Position numbers and translations under genes: made by a program. A DNA stretch of 64,000 nt from Tachypleus tridentatus (taxonomy: Eukaryota > Arthropoda > Merostomata > Xiphosura > Limulidae), in the NCBI RefSeq assembly GCF_004210375.1, contig NC_134830.1:186001-250000 (forward strand). Direction: 5' to 3'. A model generated the notes under the pieces. The model was not told the origin of the DNA and searched no databases. It was given only the letters and a program-made list of their open reading frames with translations. Position 1 is the stretch's first letter. Every line of letters starts with the position of its first letter. Below are positions 33,321 to 46,615 of this stretch, in pieces.

Positions 33321-34729
33321 ATTGTTATATATATATAAGTAATGATATTATAGTAAAAAAACTTTGTATAAATCTAACAAAATCCATTTCGATTTTGATG
33401 GAATTGGCGAAACAGTTCTGTAGAATCGGTGATTTTCATGACGCAGAATTTAATTCGAAGCTTAGTTACTAAATCGATCGTCGCCATGTTTTTAGTCTCA
33501 ACCCACATGGAAATCAAAACCATTTCGCAAGGTAAAATATAATGTATCGCTCTATCTATCTATATATATATGTGTGTACGTATTTGAAAGGTAACAATGA
33601 CAGCTGGCGCACAGACTGGTCCCAAGACTACTTATAACGTAAATTATTTCCTGATAAAGAAAAATATACAACAATCCTTTTCATCTAAACATGAAGTTGA
33701 TTCGGCTGTGTTTATTTCCCCAAAAAGGTACCGAAATTGCTTGGAAGGGTCACTTGTTTTAATCACTCCCACAACCATACAGTAGCGTGTTGTCTGTAAG
33801 TCGGCCAGTAGACATTAAAATAACGTCACATAAGGGACGCTTGCTGTTGCAAATTGTAGTGCCGTAATGTCAGTAAAACATGTGCATGCCGAGAATCATG
33901 AGAAGAATTATCCATTCTGTAGGCTACAACACAGCATGACATATGAAAAGCAAAAAAATAAACATATTTCTTACTCTTAGTTTTGGGTTACTCTTGAAAC
34001 AGAGCACTTTCGGGAACCCTGGGAAAGTACATCTAGTATACAAAAGGAACAAAAGTAACTTACTCTCAACTACAGAATTAACGCCAAATCGAACATTAAG
34101 ACGTGATGGTGGCGTTAGTTACTGAGCTTGGTTGCTTAGTAACCATGATTGATATTCCACGATGCTTGCTTATTTATATATTAACATGACACTGATACTT
34201 TTGTGATTGCCCTAACGTACTTTTCATCTTAAAGTACTCACGTAAATTATTGTTTTAGTGGATCGCTATCTTACTTAATTATTTCTAAAGAAAGATGAAC
34301 ACATCGTTCAGCCGTGGCGAAAAACACCACCAAAATCTTTAATCATTCTTTGCCAGATGCCTGGTTCTGTGAGAGAATCGTCCTGCTGTTGTAACGTTAG
34401 ATAATCTAACAAGGATTCGAGATTGGCTTTCACTTTCAGTAAACAGACTACTGTAGCTATATAGTATTCAACAATTTACTGTTCGTTACGTTCCAGAAAA
34501 CTTGGCTCCGCTGCTTTTAACGAGTTTACCAACCAGAATATATATATATAGCGAGAATATATAATGCATTGAGAATGAGGGACAGGACACAGATACACTG
34601 GATACATAAGATATATGGATGGGTAGGGACTTACGGGCCACCCTGTATAATAAGCATATAATTCAATCAATAAAAACAATGAAAGAAGGGGAACAAAAAC
34701 ATCTGTTTCTTAATTTATATGTCTACCGG

Positions 34730-34835
34730 TACCTCAACGAAAAGTAATAAGACATAAAACGCTAAAAAAGAGTTTCGATACCTACAGATTGCACACTACA
34801 GATAGCGCATTGTGTGTATCTATGCTTAACAACAA
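34730..34835 (+). repeat. SINE-C copy, degenerate
   Basis: AAAACGCTAAAAAAGAG, TTTCGATACC, CAGATAGCGCATTGTG and TCTATGCTTAACAACAA. Confidence 0.55.
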
Positions 34836-35139
34836 ATTTAAATAGGTTGACTCAAGTCTTATATGCATGATTACATGTTTGCACACAGAACGACTTAATG
34901 AAAAAGGCAAAACATACCTACTGTAAATACATATATATATTTGGTAATTGAAAAATTGCAAGGGGTGAGAAAGATTACTGAATGAAGCTTACAACTATTT
35001 ATTTAACGATAGAGTTTTCTTTAAGTAGGAAAGCGTGTTCTGTCTTCTACTACTACTTGAATTAAAAAAATTCACAAATTTCTACGAGAACTTTAGGTTG
35101 TAAAATGAATAATTCATTCAGCAAAAACAGAGAAGAGTC

Positions 35140-35256
35140 CTCCGGTGAGACAGCGGCAAGTCTTCGGATTTACAACGCTAAAATTAGGGGTTCGATTCCC
35201 TAGGTGGACACAACAGATAGCCTCGATTTGGCTTTGCTATAAGAAAACACACACAT
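35140..35256 (+). repeat. SINE-B copy
   Basis: CTCCGGTGAGACAGCGG, GGTTCGATTCCCTAGGTGG, TTTGGCTTTGCTATAAGAAA. Confidence 0.83.
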
Positions 35257-35292
35257 TCAAACAAGAATATTACCCCAGTAGATAATAATTGT

Positions 35293-35403
35293 CCCTTGCT
35301 GGTACAGCGGTAAGTCTACAACGCTAAAATCAGGGATTCGATTCTCTCGGTGAACTCAGCAAAGAACCTGATGTGGCTTTGCTATACGAAAACACACACA
35401 CAC
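35293..35403 (+). repeat. SINE-B copy
   Basis: CCCTTGCTGGTACAGCGG, GATTCGATTCTCTCGGTG, GATGTGGCTTTGCTATACG, then an ACACAC run. Tandem with the copy before it. Confidence 0.85.
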
Positions 35404-35904
35404 AGATAATAACTGTTTCAATTTTAAAATATTTAGAGATTTTTTGTTGTGAAAATATAAATATTTCTAACATTTATTATAATCATTTTATTGTAAGCTG
35501 AGAAATATTTTAACATGGTTATCACTCATGGGAAAATGGCGGGCAAGTAGGAAGTGCAGAGTAGTGTTCGAGTAGCTGTATAAACACATGCACGTTTACC
35601 TATTATTTCTAAAGTAAAAAAATTCAACTGTTGGTCACATTATAATAGACAAAAAATATTATGTTTTAATAGACACATTCTACGTGCCCAATACACGTGA
35701 TCAAGTCATTATTCGAGTATAAAACAGAATAAGTTGTATTGACTCTATATTATTTCATGTGACTTTTTCATGTGTTGTTATCAGTGGTGTATATTATGAA
35801 CGTATGCAATGTCACACATGTTTATTTACCAGGAAAAATCACAAAAAAACGCTTTATTGTTAACTGTGTAGTTTAATAAAGTGTCCTGCAGTAGACATGA
35901 AAAT

Positions 35905-36080
35905 GTCAAACTTGTAGTTTTAATTCGGTTTTGAAAAATACCAAGCACTCGTTATTTCAATTTGATTTAAAAAATACCAAGCACTTGTAGTTTCAATTTG
36001 TATTTGAAAATATCGAATACTTGTAGCTTTGTAATTTTAATTTGTTTTTTAAAACACCAAGAACTCGTTGTTTAAATTTG
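35905..36080. repeat. Degenerate short tandem repeat
   Basis: About four loose copies of TTTTGAAAAATACCAAGCAC with TTGTAGTTT and AATTTG between them. Confidence 0.65.
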
Positions 36081-38618
36081 CTTTGTTGAGGTGAGCTATA
36101 ACCCATTCTGAATATACACTACTATGCAAGGAAAATTGTACCGAAAACTTATTCTTACGCTGTTAATTACGTTACCATGAGTTTAGATTACGTTCAGAAT
36201 ATTTACAGTATATCACTTTTAAATATTACATCCATCCAACCTCTAATAGCATCAAAAACAAATGTGGATTATAAATTTTACCTGTTTTGGGGACAGTCAA
36301 ATTCAATTATTTTCCTGCATGGAGATTCTCGAACAGTAGCAAATTAAGCGCGAATACGTTTTCGTTAGATAACAAAACGTGGTTTAAAACACCAAAAAAA
36401 AGAAAAAAGACATCAGTATTCAATCATCTACAATCCATTGAACAATCATACAAGGTTCCATCACAGATGATAGATGTAAAAATTAAGGCAAAGGCAAAGT
36501 ATTCAAACCATATGCCACTTTGAACAGCATACCGTACGTTTTTACATAAAAACTTAAGTACTGTACATTTAAATTCTCACAAAAAGTTATGCACCACCTT
36601 TTTTTAATCTGATTTCCTGTCTAAAAAACACAATATAACGATTTAAAAAGCGCTCAGCTGTGAATTTCGACATGTCACCAATATCAAAACACAGATTGAG
36701 ATATTGTTTCACGATATCAAATATTTTACGCTGCCCAATAATCGTTTTTCATCCTAACTATGAGATATTAACGTGCTTTCAAACATCACATACATTTATC
36801 CCAGATTCAACATAAAATTCAAATTTAAAGTTCGCACAAGAAACTTAGTTAACCAACTAAAATGGATCTTTTACCGTAAATTTTAACATTTCTTAATATT
36901 AAGTATCTTTGGTAGAACGTTTAAAGTATTAAATATTCTGCATTTTTGAACAGAAAAAAAATATATCCACTCAAATGTCATTCTTGGAATATTTGAAGAA
37001 GTTTTGATATACGTCCTTTTCTAAGTGCCTCGTGTATATAATGTCTGGGGAAATAAAGAACATGAGCTTTTTTTTATTATATAATAAAAATAATTTATCG
37101 ACAACGTCTAATTTCTTGTGATTAGAGCGTATGCAGGCTAATACGGTAAAGCAACGTTCTGTGAATATCAATCGTGCACATGTGTATGCTGTAAATCAAA
37201 AGGATTGGATTTCACATTACTTCGGTCTCTTAGCAACGTTCGCACATTTCTTCAGCAGACTGTTACTCGTATCTTAACTTCACAGCTGCTTTTACGTAAA
37301 TTTTAAAATGAATAATTTTGTTACGTTGGGAAACTCGGTGGACGACGATAATGGTAACAACCATTCAAAAACTTGTATTCCTGTAACTACTCAAAACAAA
37401 TTACTGTGATATATTATCCACAAAAACTTCTTGGTGTTTCCTATTATTTTCAACAAGCTTTAAAAATTGCAAACATAAAACCAAGAGAATAAGCAAAACC
37501 ACGACTCTGCTTTAATAAGAATATATTTGCACTGATTAAAACACGTTAGGGATGAGCACGTATCACTAGTATAACGTTGAAAACTGCTATATATCCAAAC
37601 AATTAGTAAAAGTTAAGTTCGTTGTCCTCTTGAGACAAAATCATAACAGAACAAGCTCTAAAGATTCAACTACGTTTCGAGGTATCTGCTACGATACCTG
37701 GCTCTGAGATATGAAACATAACAGTTATCAGAATGATCATTTCCATGACAAAGCTCTCAATATAGCTCTAAAAGTGTTGTACAAATGAAGTGAGTTCTGA
37801 CATATATATATTATTATTACCTCACCAACTTATTTCCTCCAGCAGGAAAATTTGGAAACGCAAGTCTGATATTGTCAATGACAACTGGTCTCAGCTGTGT
37901 TTTGTGGAGTTGAGTTCCAGTGGAAATGTTGTCAAGTCCGTTGTCACAGTAGCGCCCTCTACGTGTGCCAAGCATTACTGTTTTTCAGGCATGAAATCTC
38001 GTTCAATGACACACACGCAAAAAAAAAACTGACAATGGTGTATGTCATCTCGTTCAACAAAACCTACAGAATTCGGATAATACTTTCTACTGATAAAAAA
38101 TCTTGTTCATGGAATGGGGTCACATATCCAACGTCTCCACTCTCAGACTCAAACGAGACACAATAGAAGTTTACAGAGCTGTACTTTCTATACCAGAGTC
38201 TCGGTGTCACTGCAGATACTTCTAAACTAGGATACATTAAGATTAGTTCAAAGCGTAATGTGTCATAATTTTAACCATCATTAATACTGTAGAAGATTAT
38301 TGCAAGATACAAATCAGTAAAGCTTAGATCACTGACTTATTTTGTCCAGGATAATTGTACAATGTCGTCTTGAATCAGGAAATAAGTCAGAAATTACACT
38401 CACGTGTAAATATGCTGCTCAAAATTCTTTATGAGAAAGTAAAATTTTTCTATATTATATCTATATGAAATATAATTATTGTTATTCAATAATGTTAACG
38501 CTATTTTTGTTTATTTGTTTGTACCAAGCACAAAGCTACACCATCATGCCACTGGGAGGCGTTACTTTTTCTTGGTTTATTCTTATACAAAAGCAGGTGC
38601 CAGATAACCAGTCATCGA

Positions 38619-38881
38619 CCGGCATGACCAGGTGGGTTAAGGCGTTCGACTCGTAACCTGAGGGTCGAATCCCGGTGGCACCAAACATGCTCGCCCTTTC
38701 ATCCATGGGGGCGTTATAATGTTACGGTCAATCCCACTATTCGTTGGTAAATGAGTAGCTCAAGAGTTGGCGGTGGGTGGTGATGACTAACTGCCTTCAC
38801 TCTAGTCTTACACTGTTAAATTAGGGACGACTAGCGCAGATAGCCCTCGAGTAGCTTTGCGCGAAATTCAAAACAAACAAA
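38619..38881 (+). repeat. SINE-A copy
   Basis: Head GACCGGCATGACCAGGTGG through tail TTTGCGCGAAATTCAAAAC. Confidence 0.92.
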
Positions 38882-39179
38882 CACTCAACACCACCTGCCA
38901 AATCTGGGAATATCGAGTTGAGTAATAACGGCTATAAAATCTAATAAATATGCAACACAATACACTCTCCATGAAAGCTCATAAATAATTTCAAAATAAC
39001 TATTATGGATGTCGTAACGTTCATCATTTGCTCGTTCACACTTTAAATGTGCACTTTTAAAAGCAAACTTGTTTAAAAAAAATAGAAACTTGATTTGTTG
39101 AAAAAATCATTGGGCAACATTGGTATTCACTCTTTGATGAGTGGATGAAATCAGTCCACGATATATATTTTCTCGGCAT

Positions 39180-39252
39180 ACGTTCAGGGGTTCGACTCCC
39201 CCTCGGTGGATTCATCAGATAGCTCGATGTGGCTTTGCTATAAAAAAACACA
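39180..39252 (+). repeat. SINE-B 3-prime half
   Basis: AGGGGTTCGACTCCCCCTCG, then AGATAGCTCGATGTGGC and TTTGCTATAAAAAAACACA. Confidence 0.75.
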
Positions 39253-42063
39253 ATCTCCGTGAATCTTAGGTTGGATCTTGTTTCAAACACTTTTCAAACG
39301 CGTATGTGTATACGTGTCGTATCTGCCTTAGTTGTGAAGCGTAATTAATCTGTGGATGAATCATTTCGTTTGATCAAATCACATGATCTTGGCACCATGA
39401 AAACGACTGTTAGACTATCGTACACCCTTGTTTGTTTAGCACAGTGGTAAAACGTATAAAGTCTCTTTCTGAGAGTCTGCGTTTAACTTTTATTTACTTC
39501 TCTAGACTGTTAAGTCAGCTGACGCCCGCTGGGGATGTAAACAAAGATTTACCCTGTCCAGGTTTACTGAAGGTCTGAAGGGAGTCCACATGCCATTAGT
39601 GAAACTTGTAACCACTCCGAGATACTGTTTTGTTTCTCTAGGTTCTATTAACAGTACAAACATCTTCGTTGATTAGTCCTGGTCTGTTTTACTATCAATC
39701 TGTAAAGCATTACATTGTTAAAACTGCTGAGAACCCACTGTGGTTCTTTCACTCTCATACGTATCAGACACCTTGGTCAGTGGCTTGACAATTGTGCTTT
39801 AATAAAATTGAGTTTAAGGGTACCGTTAACATTAACAGCAGTTTTGTCATAACTAAAATACATTAAACTGATTTATGCTTTACTCGTTTAACGCACTTCT
39901 GTACCTTATTGTATCCATAGATTTACATAGTTAAACTCATTTATCCTTTAATTATTTAACACACTTCTATAGCATATTATAATCATGGATTTACATGGAC
40001 GAATTTCTTTATACTTTAACCGTTGTGTAAATATTTAAAACATTTAACACAAAGTATTTTCCAATAGCTCTTCCAATTTTCCCGATATGTCCACATATTT
40101 CTATTAAAAAGACTGTGGCTAACAATTTATCAAGTCTTGTAACTAATCTTCAGATGTGCAAGAGCATTTCACTAGTTTAACTACACATGTAAAGAAAAGC
40201 AACCTTATCTTATAATAACCTACGTTATAATCAAAGTAACAACGTGTTACATTTTACTGTACTACAGCAAATGTTTACCTAAACTTTAATGTAAATATAG
40301 CGTCAACTTGAACATTATGGGGTAAGTTTAGGTGAGTACGGAAAGCGAAACTTTAACTGAATTCTTACTTGAATCTCATATCTTCAGGACTATATAACTG
40401 AAAAGAATCCTTTTAAATAAAAGCAAGATGCTTCAGCGATGCTATAGTTACACTGTTTTTCCAACTACAGTCATAATTACCAAAAGACACTGTGAGGCAT
40501 GGGTTGCTAACATGCACCGAAACCAACTACTTTTGTTCATGTTAGAATTTTACGGCAAAGCACGATGTTCCTAAGGCTACACATAACAGGCGCGAAACAA
40601 CTCATGAAACTCGCTTGTCAACACACTTAACATTGTTAATAAACGATATGTTACAGCTTTGGTTACCTGACAAAACAGGTTGAGACTCTAACCACCTCGC
40701 TTCTACCCATATGCATGTTTTTGTTGGGTTTTTTACCTTGTTCTTTATAAGTACAACATCTTGTTTGACCCATATTCCACTCCTCACACAATGATTTACC
40801 TGTACAATTTACACAGGATTTATTAATTCAATTTATCACATAACACTTCAAACTAATCCTTGTTACTATTCTGATAACTAAATAAAGAGAACAGCGAGTT
40901 TTGTGTAGCTCTTATTTGTAAGTTAATGATATGAATTATTTGTAATACCTCACAACGTTTCTGTTACGTACACTTTCACAAGTTTGGTGAAAATGAAAGC
41001 AAAGCTTGACCATGTGTTTTCAGATGTCAGTTTCAAAGAACGTTAGGTTACGATTGTGTTAAAAAGAACAAAACACACATACTCATATTATAAGGTTTCA
41101 TAATTGATATTTAATGAAAACTTTATTTTTAAAATATACGAATTGTATATATGTGTGAGAGAGAGAGAAAGAAAATCACTTGCTTGTATTATTCAAATAA
41201 AAATCGACCAGGCGACCTTAAAGTGTATATATAATTCAGCTTAAGCTGTAGGCTCACTGCAGGGTTCACTATAAATCTTTGTCCAACATACCTTCATACA
41301 TTCAAACCCCTAAAAACCTACACCCATGGAATTCACATTGTTATTGCAGTGAAGTATACTTCCGGTAAACTAAGCATATATAAGTACATATATATATTTT
41401 AGTGAAAATAAATACATTTTAATGCTGGGGGCTGGAATGCTTACTTCAAGAAGTAAGTTTTCAGTTCACTTGCCACCAAATGGTAGTACCTTATTTTCTT
41501 TTCTTATGCTGTTTCAACTAATTTTCTTCTTTACTTTGGAGAGCAATCACCTTCCCACAACTGTCTGCAAGCAGTGAAAGGTGATATAGATGTAGGACGT
41601 TGTGGGCTTTAGCACCCACATCTCGCTCTCCTAATTTATATTTCTAAATCTATTGCTACTCTTTTATTTCTTATGTGAGACTGGCCAATGGAGGTTGAGA
41701 TTGATAGACGGTGTATTCCCATCGCAATGTGGGTCCTACATAATCAGTCACCTCAAAACCTAGGATACGTCTTATAATCCCACATTATAACTTGTACCGT
41801 GGGAACTTTTCAATTAGTGCAGCGTTTTGTTTAATTTACTTTTGTTCCAGTTTGTTTTCTTAAGTTATAACAAACTAAGTATATATATGTATATAGCGTT
41901 TAAAAATATATATATAATACTCAAATCTGGTGGATGTAATCATGCCTTTTAAACATAGATACCAAACAAAATCAGAGAAAATAAGCACAAAACAATAGAT
42001 CACAGAAACATGGTAAGTTTTCAAAATGAAAAGAGACACTGTCATCATGAAAACATAAGATAA

Positions 42064-42600
42064 TTAGCACTGGGTATTACCTCTCTCAGCATTAATACAA
42101 TCATGAAAGCGTTGACGTATAGTATTGATCAGCCTCTAAATACTCTGCATTAGTATCCTTCTGCCACTCTATGTATAAAGTTAAAATCAGCTGTCGTTGC
42201 TGTCTTCTGTTCATAGCACTGGCAAGTTGGTCTTAGAGATTTTCTGTTGGACACAGGTAGGAAGACGAATCTGGTCACAAGACATCCTTGATGTTAAGTT
42301 ATGCTATTTAAACCCTAGTTCTGTGTGATCTTGCAGTGTCCTTTTAGAAATCAACTCTTTTGGATTGATTTGCAGAAGGATCGAACGACTATGACAGTCC
42401 TGGGCCAGTGTGGTAACCTTTTGCCTTTCAGGACTTGGCCTGTCTCACACTGAACCGGTTTCCTGGTTTCTCAGAATTAGCCTGGTAATTGTTGAAGCAC
42501 AAATTCTCTGGACAACATCTTTTAATCATGCCGATGGTAACCCTGTGGTTTTCTTTACTCAAGCCAGAATGATCGAATCTTTCGCTGTACTCTCATTTAT
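42064..42600 (-). pseudogene. Tc1-like transposase relic, middle deleted
   Basis: Read on the minus strand, the upstream part resembles the N-terminal region of Tc1-like transposases: RNQETGSV, a stop, DRPSPERQKVTTLAQD, then NPKELISKRTLQDHTELGF, where ISxRTxxxxLxExGF is the second helix-turn-helix. The downstream part reads IEWQKDTNAEYLEA and, after a frame change, QRFHDCINAERGNTQC before a stop, matching the usual Tc1 C-terminus. The catalytic DDE core between them is absent, and there are stops and frame changes. Terminal inverted repeats were not found. An old dead copy unrelated in detail to the Tc1 at 50.4 kb. Confidence 0.65.
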
Positions 42601-43009
42601 TACAATCACGCATTTTTGAATGGCTAGTAATACGGATTCTTAATAAACTCATTTTAGCAGTTTTAAATCAATTAAAATATTTAACATCGAACACCTCACG
42701 TTTTTTTTATAAAATCACGTGATTTGAACTCAGTATTGTGTTATCCAAAGTAGCATAACTAGCCACACAATCAACCAGCCTATCTTCTCTCTCCTTATCA
42801 CGTAAACAGCACTGTACATGTAGCTAAAGAGCAAATGATGTAAAACTTAGACTGCTGTGATCTTCTTATGTATCATTATGTATAAATACCAGTGAAAGTA
42901 CCCGGTTTTGTTCGGGTTATTAAATTACTATATTCAATATAACGTTTTTTCATTTTAGCATAAACGAACAGGCAAGAAAAACATTTTAAACATTTTTATG
43001 TACTAAAAC

Positions 43010-43420
43010 ATAAAAACATTTCTATGTGGTTTTTCATTACCTTGCCTCATTAAGAAGATGGACGTACGCACGTGGATAAGATAAATAATATAATACCCTG
43101 GTGTATATACTCAGGGTCTACTTAGTATTTTGTAAAGTAAAAAAGCACTTACTTTCTATGTGGTTTTCGCTGGCTTGCCTCATTAAAAAGATTTGCATGC
43201 GTGCACATACCTGGATAACATCACTAATGATGCTCATGTTCACACTCTCACAATCTACTTAATATGGGTGCATTTCTGATTTCTAGGTTCATAATTCTTG
43301 AGGATATGACGGTTGCATTTCTTTTCTATGTGATTTTTCGCATAAAAAGATACGCAGCATACAAATAAATAACAATACCCAGGTGTACACCCTCAGGAGA
43401 GGGGTTAAAATAAGTCCTCA
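43010..43420. repeat. Imperfect direct repeat, about three copies
   Basis: TTTCTATGTGGTTTTTC-like and CATTAAxAAGAT-like blocks recur near 43,020, 43,157 and 43,320. Two copies end with AATACCC-GGTGTA and CTCAGG. Family unknown. Confidence 0.55.
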
Positions 43421-44875
43421 AATATTCTTTCATTTTTATAATGAAACTTGTATGTGTTGCAATTATTTCTACCAACAGAAACTATCTTTTTTCCCACAGT
43501 CTATAAAGATATTATATTCATAATATAATCCTTTCAAAGTGAAATACGATCAAGAATAAATGTAAACAAAAAACAAACAAAAACTCGTTATGCGAGATAC
43601 TTTTATCCACATATTAGTACTACAGTTGAACGTAATTCATATTTCTAGCCCTGGATCCGAGAGGGAGAGATCTGTTCATGCATGTCAAACAGCGCGTAGG
43701 GAAGGGACAGCTCTGAACGCTGTGTTAACTTTAAAGAGTTTGTTTCTCATTTTAGGCACGAAACAAACGGAGCGTTATTTTCATTCATTAACCGTTATGT
43801 CCTAATAAGTGCTTTCTACATATACTGGAACTTCTGTTTGCGTTCCAAATTTTTATATGATCCTAAAGGCACGTTTTTGAGATCTGTCCCTTATAAAGTA
43901 AGTGCATGCTGGGTGAGTTGTAAGATAATAGTTCTATCTTTCCACATTGCTGGTTTCAAGTTTCAAGCCTAATTTGCCACTCGATAATGAGCTATCATAT
44001 ATAAGATTTATAACCAACAAATGTAATCCATTTTATAAAAAAGGCTAATGCTTCTCTAAATTCTAGATGATTGTTGTAATAAAGACAAACATGCATGGTG
44101 TTGGAAACCTTGAGATAAACTTGTGCACAAGCAGATCAAAAACTTAATAGCGTCGCATATATAAGAAATGAAAAATAAATTGAATTTCAGATCGCAAACT
44201 ATTACTAAAGGCAAAATATATCCCAGTAGGAGAGGTATTTACGGAATAGGGAACCAATGAGAGATGGCTATACACTGTTACACTGCCTAATATCTCTTTA
44301 ATTCAACTGATATTCACAAAGACTGGCGGGTGATTATTTTTAAATGGGCTTCCTTCTTTTATCTCGTAAATAAACAATATCTTAAGTGGGGGTGTTTTGA
44401 AGGAGTAATTATACTTAAACAATTTATAAAAACTTGTACCTCAGTCAAATGATACGTTATAACATTTGTAGCACATAAAATCTGATGAATCTGGGTACTA
44501 ATCAAAATGACTAAATTAAAAGTGAGAGAAGGAATGAGTTTATAATCAAAAACAATAATTGGTTAGATAACAATGCCCCTTACTATAAATGGCTACATAA
44601 CAATTCCCCTTAACATTGGGCTTTCAATGTGAAAATAATTTTCTACTTTTTTATTTCAACTAACACCATTTAACAACAACCAACTACAGTCTTGCTCTAA
44701 TAGTCTGTCGTCGGTAATTTTCTTTTTTTCCAGATTTTCCATAATGTCCCTGTTTTGAAACGTTATCACCACACAACTGATAATTCTTGTGGGCGAGATG
44801 GTACCAATAAAGAGTCCAATAGTAATATATAAGGGATAAGAAACGGTCTGCGACATACTCGGCCAACATCTTTAA

Positions 44876-45115
44876 CCTGTTGACTGCCAAGTATTTCAGC
44901 TGCTACAATACAACTCTAATGCTTCTTCATTTTATAACTTTTTTCGTGACGCCATTTTGGATAGAAAGTGAAACAATTTGCAAGTAGGTCAAATGCATGT
45001 ATGGTGCTGACATTTAGCGTTGAAGTTAGGCATTATTGAGAACGAAATAACTCGTCCGTGGCACTGTGTTACCGATCGGCTTGGACGAGTTATCTCGTCT
45101 ACGGCACTGAACAGG
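44876..45115. mobile_element. TTAA-flanked piggyBac-like MITE, 240 bp
   Basis: TTAA borders both sides (44872-44875 and 45116-45119). Ends are inverted: CCTGTTGACTGCCAAG on the left, CCTGTTCAGTGCCGTAG reversed on the right. CCTGTT-A-TGCC after TTAA is in the style of piggyBac family ends. Near the right end CTCGTCCGTGGCACTG and CTCGTCTACGGCACTG form an internal direct repeat. No transposase inside. Confidence 0.78.
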
Positions 45116-45134
45116 TTAAAAAAGGTGGAACAGT

Positions 45135-45240
45135 TTTCGTGTACTTGCGCGAAGCTACACAATGGGCTATTTGCGCTCTGCCGAAACAGGGTAATCGAGC
45201 CATGGATTTTAGCGTTTTAAGTCTGTAAAGTTAGCGCTGA
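45135..45240 (-). repeat. SINE-C copy, degenerate
   Basis: GCGAAGCTACACAATGGGCT, TCTGCCGAAACAGGGTAATC, TTTTAGCGTTTTAAGTCTG. Confidence 0.55.
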
Positions 45241-46121
45241 CAAACAAGGAAATGGAAATATTCCTAAAATAATTCGAAGAGGGCATGGATTTTCTCTCGG
45301 ATGTATATTTCGCGAGAAAGGTAAAGACGAATGATATGATCAACAGCAGTTGAAACAAGAGCCTTTGCTGGTATAAACGTAAGCCAACTGAAATATATTA
45401 ATACACTTGACATTGATGGCGAAGATTTTACACAAGGTTTCCTATTTGACGAGATTACTTCACTTCTAATATTTCTGTAGATATATAGCTGAGATGAGCT
45501 ATTAACTTTAAACGCCAGAAAACTTATTGCAAAAAATATCCCAATTCATCCGCCAATACCGTGGCAGAATGTGTTATTGTGCTACTCACTATCCAACTTA
45601 AAATGAGCAATTCTAGAAAAGTTACGCTGTAATGGATACATCTGCGAACTTTATTTCTAGTAAAACACGGTAATGCCAGATTACTACCAAAATACATAGT
45701 TAAGGATAAAAAAAGACTTTTCTAGAAATCATTTTTTCAATATTGTTGCTCCTCAGCAAGTTTAATTTCCTCCATCGCTAAGTGAACTTCAATGTATCAG
45801 TTGAGTAAAACGAATATGTTGCGTACGACAAATCCATGGGTATACAGTTGCTTAAAGAACATAAATTGTCCGCATATTGATTTTTAAAGGATTGCGCTAA
45901 CTCGGGGCAATATATTGGATGGGTATAAAGATAACTTAACTTCAGCTGTGAGTGTGTTATAAGAGTGACAGTCAATACCTTTATTTAAAAAAAAGAAAAA
46001 AAAGCCGGAACATCCCAAGTAGCGGTTGGTGCTGTTGAATGGCTGTCTTCCTTTCAGAAGTAACGGCTATATTTCAGCCCAAGAGGTCATTTGTAAACTA
46101 CCTAGTTTACACCTATGTTCG

Positions 46122-46405
46122 GCCCGGCATGGCCAAGCGCGTTAAGGCGTGCAACTCGTAATCTGAGGGTCGCGGGTTCGCATCCCCGGTCGCACCAAAC
46201 ATGCTCGCCCTTTCAGCCGTGGGGGCGTTATAATGACCCGATCAATCCCATTATTTGTTAGTTAAAAAGTAGCCCAAGAGTTGGCGGTGCGTGGTGATGA
46301 CTAGTTGCTTTCCCTGTAGTCTTACACTGCTAATTTAGGGACGGCTAGCACAGATAGCCCTTGAGTAGCTTTGTGCGAAATTCAAAAACAAATAAACAAA
46401 AGAAA
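46122..46405 (+). repeat. SINE-A copy, near consensus
   Basis: Head GGCCCGGCATGGCCAAGCGC through tail TTTGTGCGAAATTCAAAAAC. Confidence 0.93.
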
Positions 46406-46494
46406 CAAACAAAACAAACATACACCTATGTTCATAACTGCCATTCAGGTTAAATAATACCGCACGCTAGTGACTTCTATAACTAGGCAGTATT

Positions 46495-46615
46495 TGTTTA
46501 TTTAATGTCAAGTACGAAGCTACACAATGGAACGTCTGTGATCTGCCAACAACGGTTATCGAAGTCCGACTTGTAGTATAGTACGTTCACAGACATACCA
46601 CTGTGCCACTGGAGA
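46495..46615 (-). repeat. SINE-C copy
   Basis: GAAGCTACACAATGGAACG, then AACGGTTATCGAAGTCC and CAGACATACCACTGTGCCAC. Confidence 0.7.

Larger units (their letters stand above)
30863..41900. other. Non-coding stretch with SINEs and Penelope-like fragments
   Basis: No gene recognised. SINEs and foldback copies are listed separately. 33,590-34,470, 36,080-38,600 and 39,300-41,900 show only AT-rich sequence with short random open frames. Around 37,655-37,710 there is a small hairpin (GGTATC and GATACC) next to ACGTTTCGA, reminiscent of the Penelope-like motif. Confidence 0.5.

Noticed and set aside
37790..38166. Two overlapping plus-strand frames of 80-89 codons
   Set aside because: No domain, no splice context and composition like the surroundings.
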